Assembly: GCA_017305815.1 (NCBI GenBank)
Contig: JAFKJZ010000411.1
Coordinates: 1 to 5,718 of the forward strand
From: Hyphomicrobiales bacterium
GTDB lineage: Bacteria; Pseudomonadota; Alphaproteobacteria; Rhizobiales; Kaistiaceae
DNA length: 5,718 nucleotides
Direction: 5' to 3'
A program made the position numbers and the translations under genes. Positions 5,647 to 5,718 of the stretch are shown here, piece by piece. The notes beneath the pieces were generated by a model that saw nothing but the letters and a program-made list of their open reading frames with translations, did not search any database and was not told where the DNA came from. Numbering within the stretch: the first letter of the stretch is position 1; the number at the start of each line of letters is the position of its first letter.

Positions 5647-5718
5647 AACCGAGGTGGGGCGCGGCGTTCTGCTCGCCATATAGCAAGTTTTTAACGATAG
5701 AATCCGTTTCGAATGCCA
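5647..5718. other. Intergenic end of window after the membrane protein
   Basis: No gene starts here within view. A four-pair stem GGCG-N7-CGCC (5663-5677) is followed ten bases later by TTTTT (5688-5692), too distant and too weak for a confident terminator. The stretch from about 5678 is A/T-rich and contains TTAACG and a GANTC methylation-type site (GAATC, 5700-5704). It may be the upstream region of a gene beyond the window. Confidence 0.4.

Overview
The window looks like chromosomal DNA of a high-GC alphaproteobacterium, probably of the Rhizobiales/Hyphomicrobiales group. This rests on strong G/C third-position bias, an Asp-type (not Zn/Cys-type) HemB, a valine-catabolic CoA hydrolase and a small membrane protein resembling a rhizobial family of unknown function. 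I see no mobile elements, tRNAs, rRNAs, CRISPR arrays or phage genes. All complete genes are intact. The genus is not determinable from this sequence.

Layout. Positions 1-3895 are all minus-strand. In transcription order they hold: a CNNM/CorC-type (DUF21 + CBS pair + CorC_HlyC) membrane protein (3895-2603); a 94-bp gap with a weak promoter candidate; hemB, porphobilinogen synthase (2508-1489); 13 bp later an unusual LivH-type branched-chain amino acid permease carrying an N-terminal lipoprotein-like periplasmic module (1475-99); and 15 bp later the first 27 codons of a gene that runs off the left edge (83-1), whose N-terminus resembles PLP-dependent threonine/serine dehydratases. The last three genes are packed tightly enough to be one transcript.

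Positions 3896-4186 form a 291-bp divergent intergenic region with several inverted repeats, including three adjacent ones ahead of the plus-strand genes. Positions 4187-5646 hold a two-gene plus-strand operon: a 3-hydroxyisobutyryl-CoA hydrolase-type enoyl-CoA hydratase superfamily protein (4187-5227), then a four-helix membrane protein (5224-5646) whose start codon overlaps the preceding stop in an ATGA junction. The last 72 bases hold no complete gene.

Function. HemB feeds tetrapyrrole synthesis, the CNNM/CorC protein probably handles divalent cations, and the CoA hydrolase belongs to valine breakdown. The LivH-like permease and the putative threonine/serine dehydratase both suggest branched-chain or hydroxy amino acid metabolism. 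The pieces are mostly ordinary. The least ordinary are the lipoprotein-permease fusion, the coupled unknown membrane protein and the structured leader before the CoA hydrolase. I found no convincing evidence for a wholly new multi-gene system.
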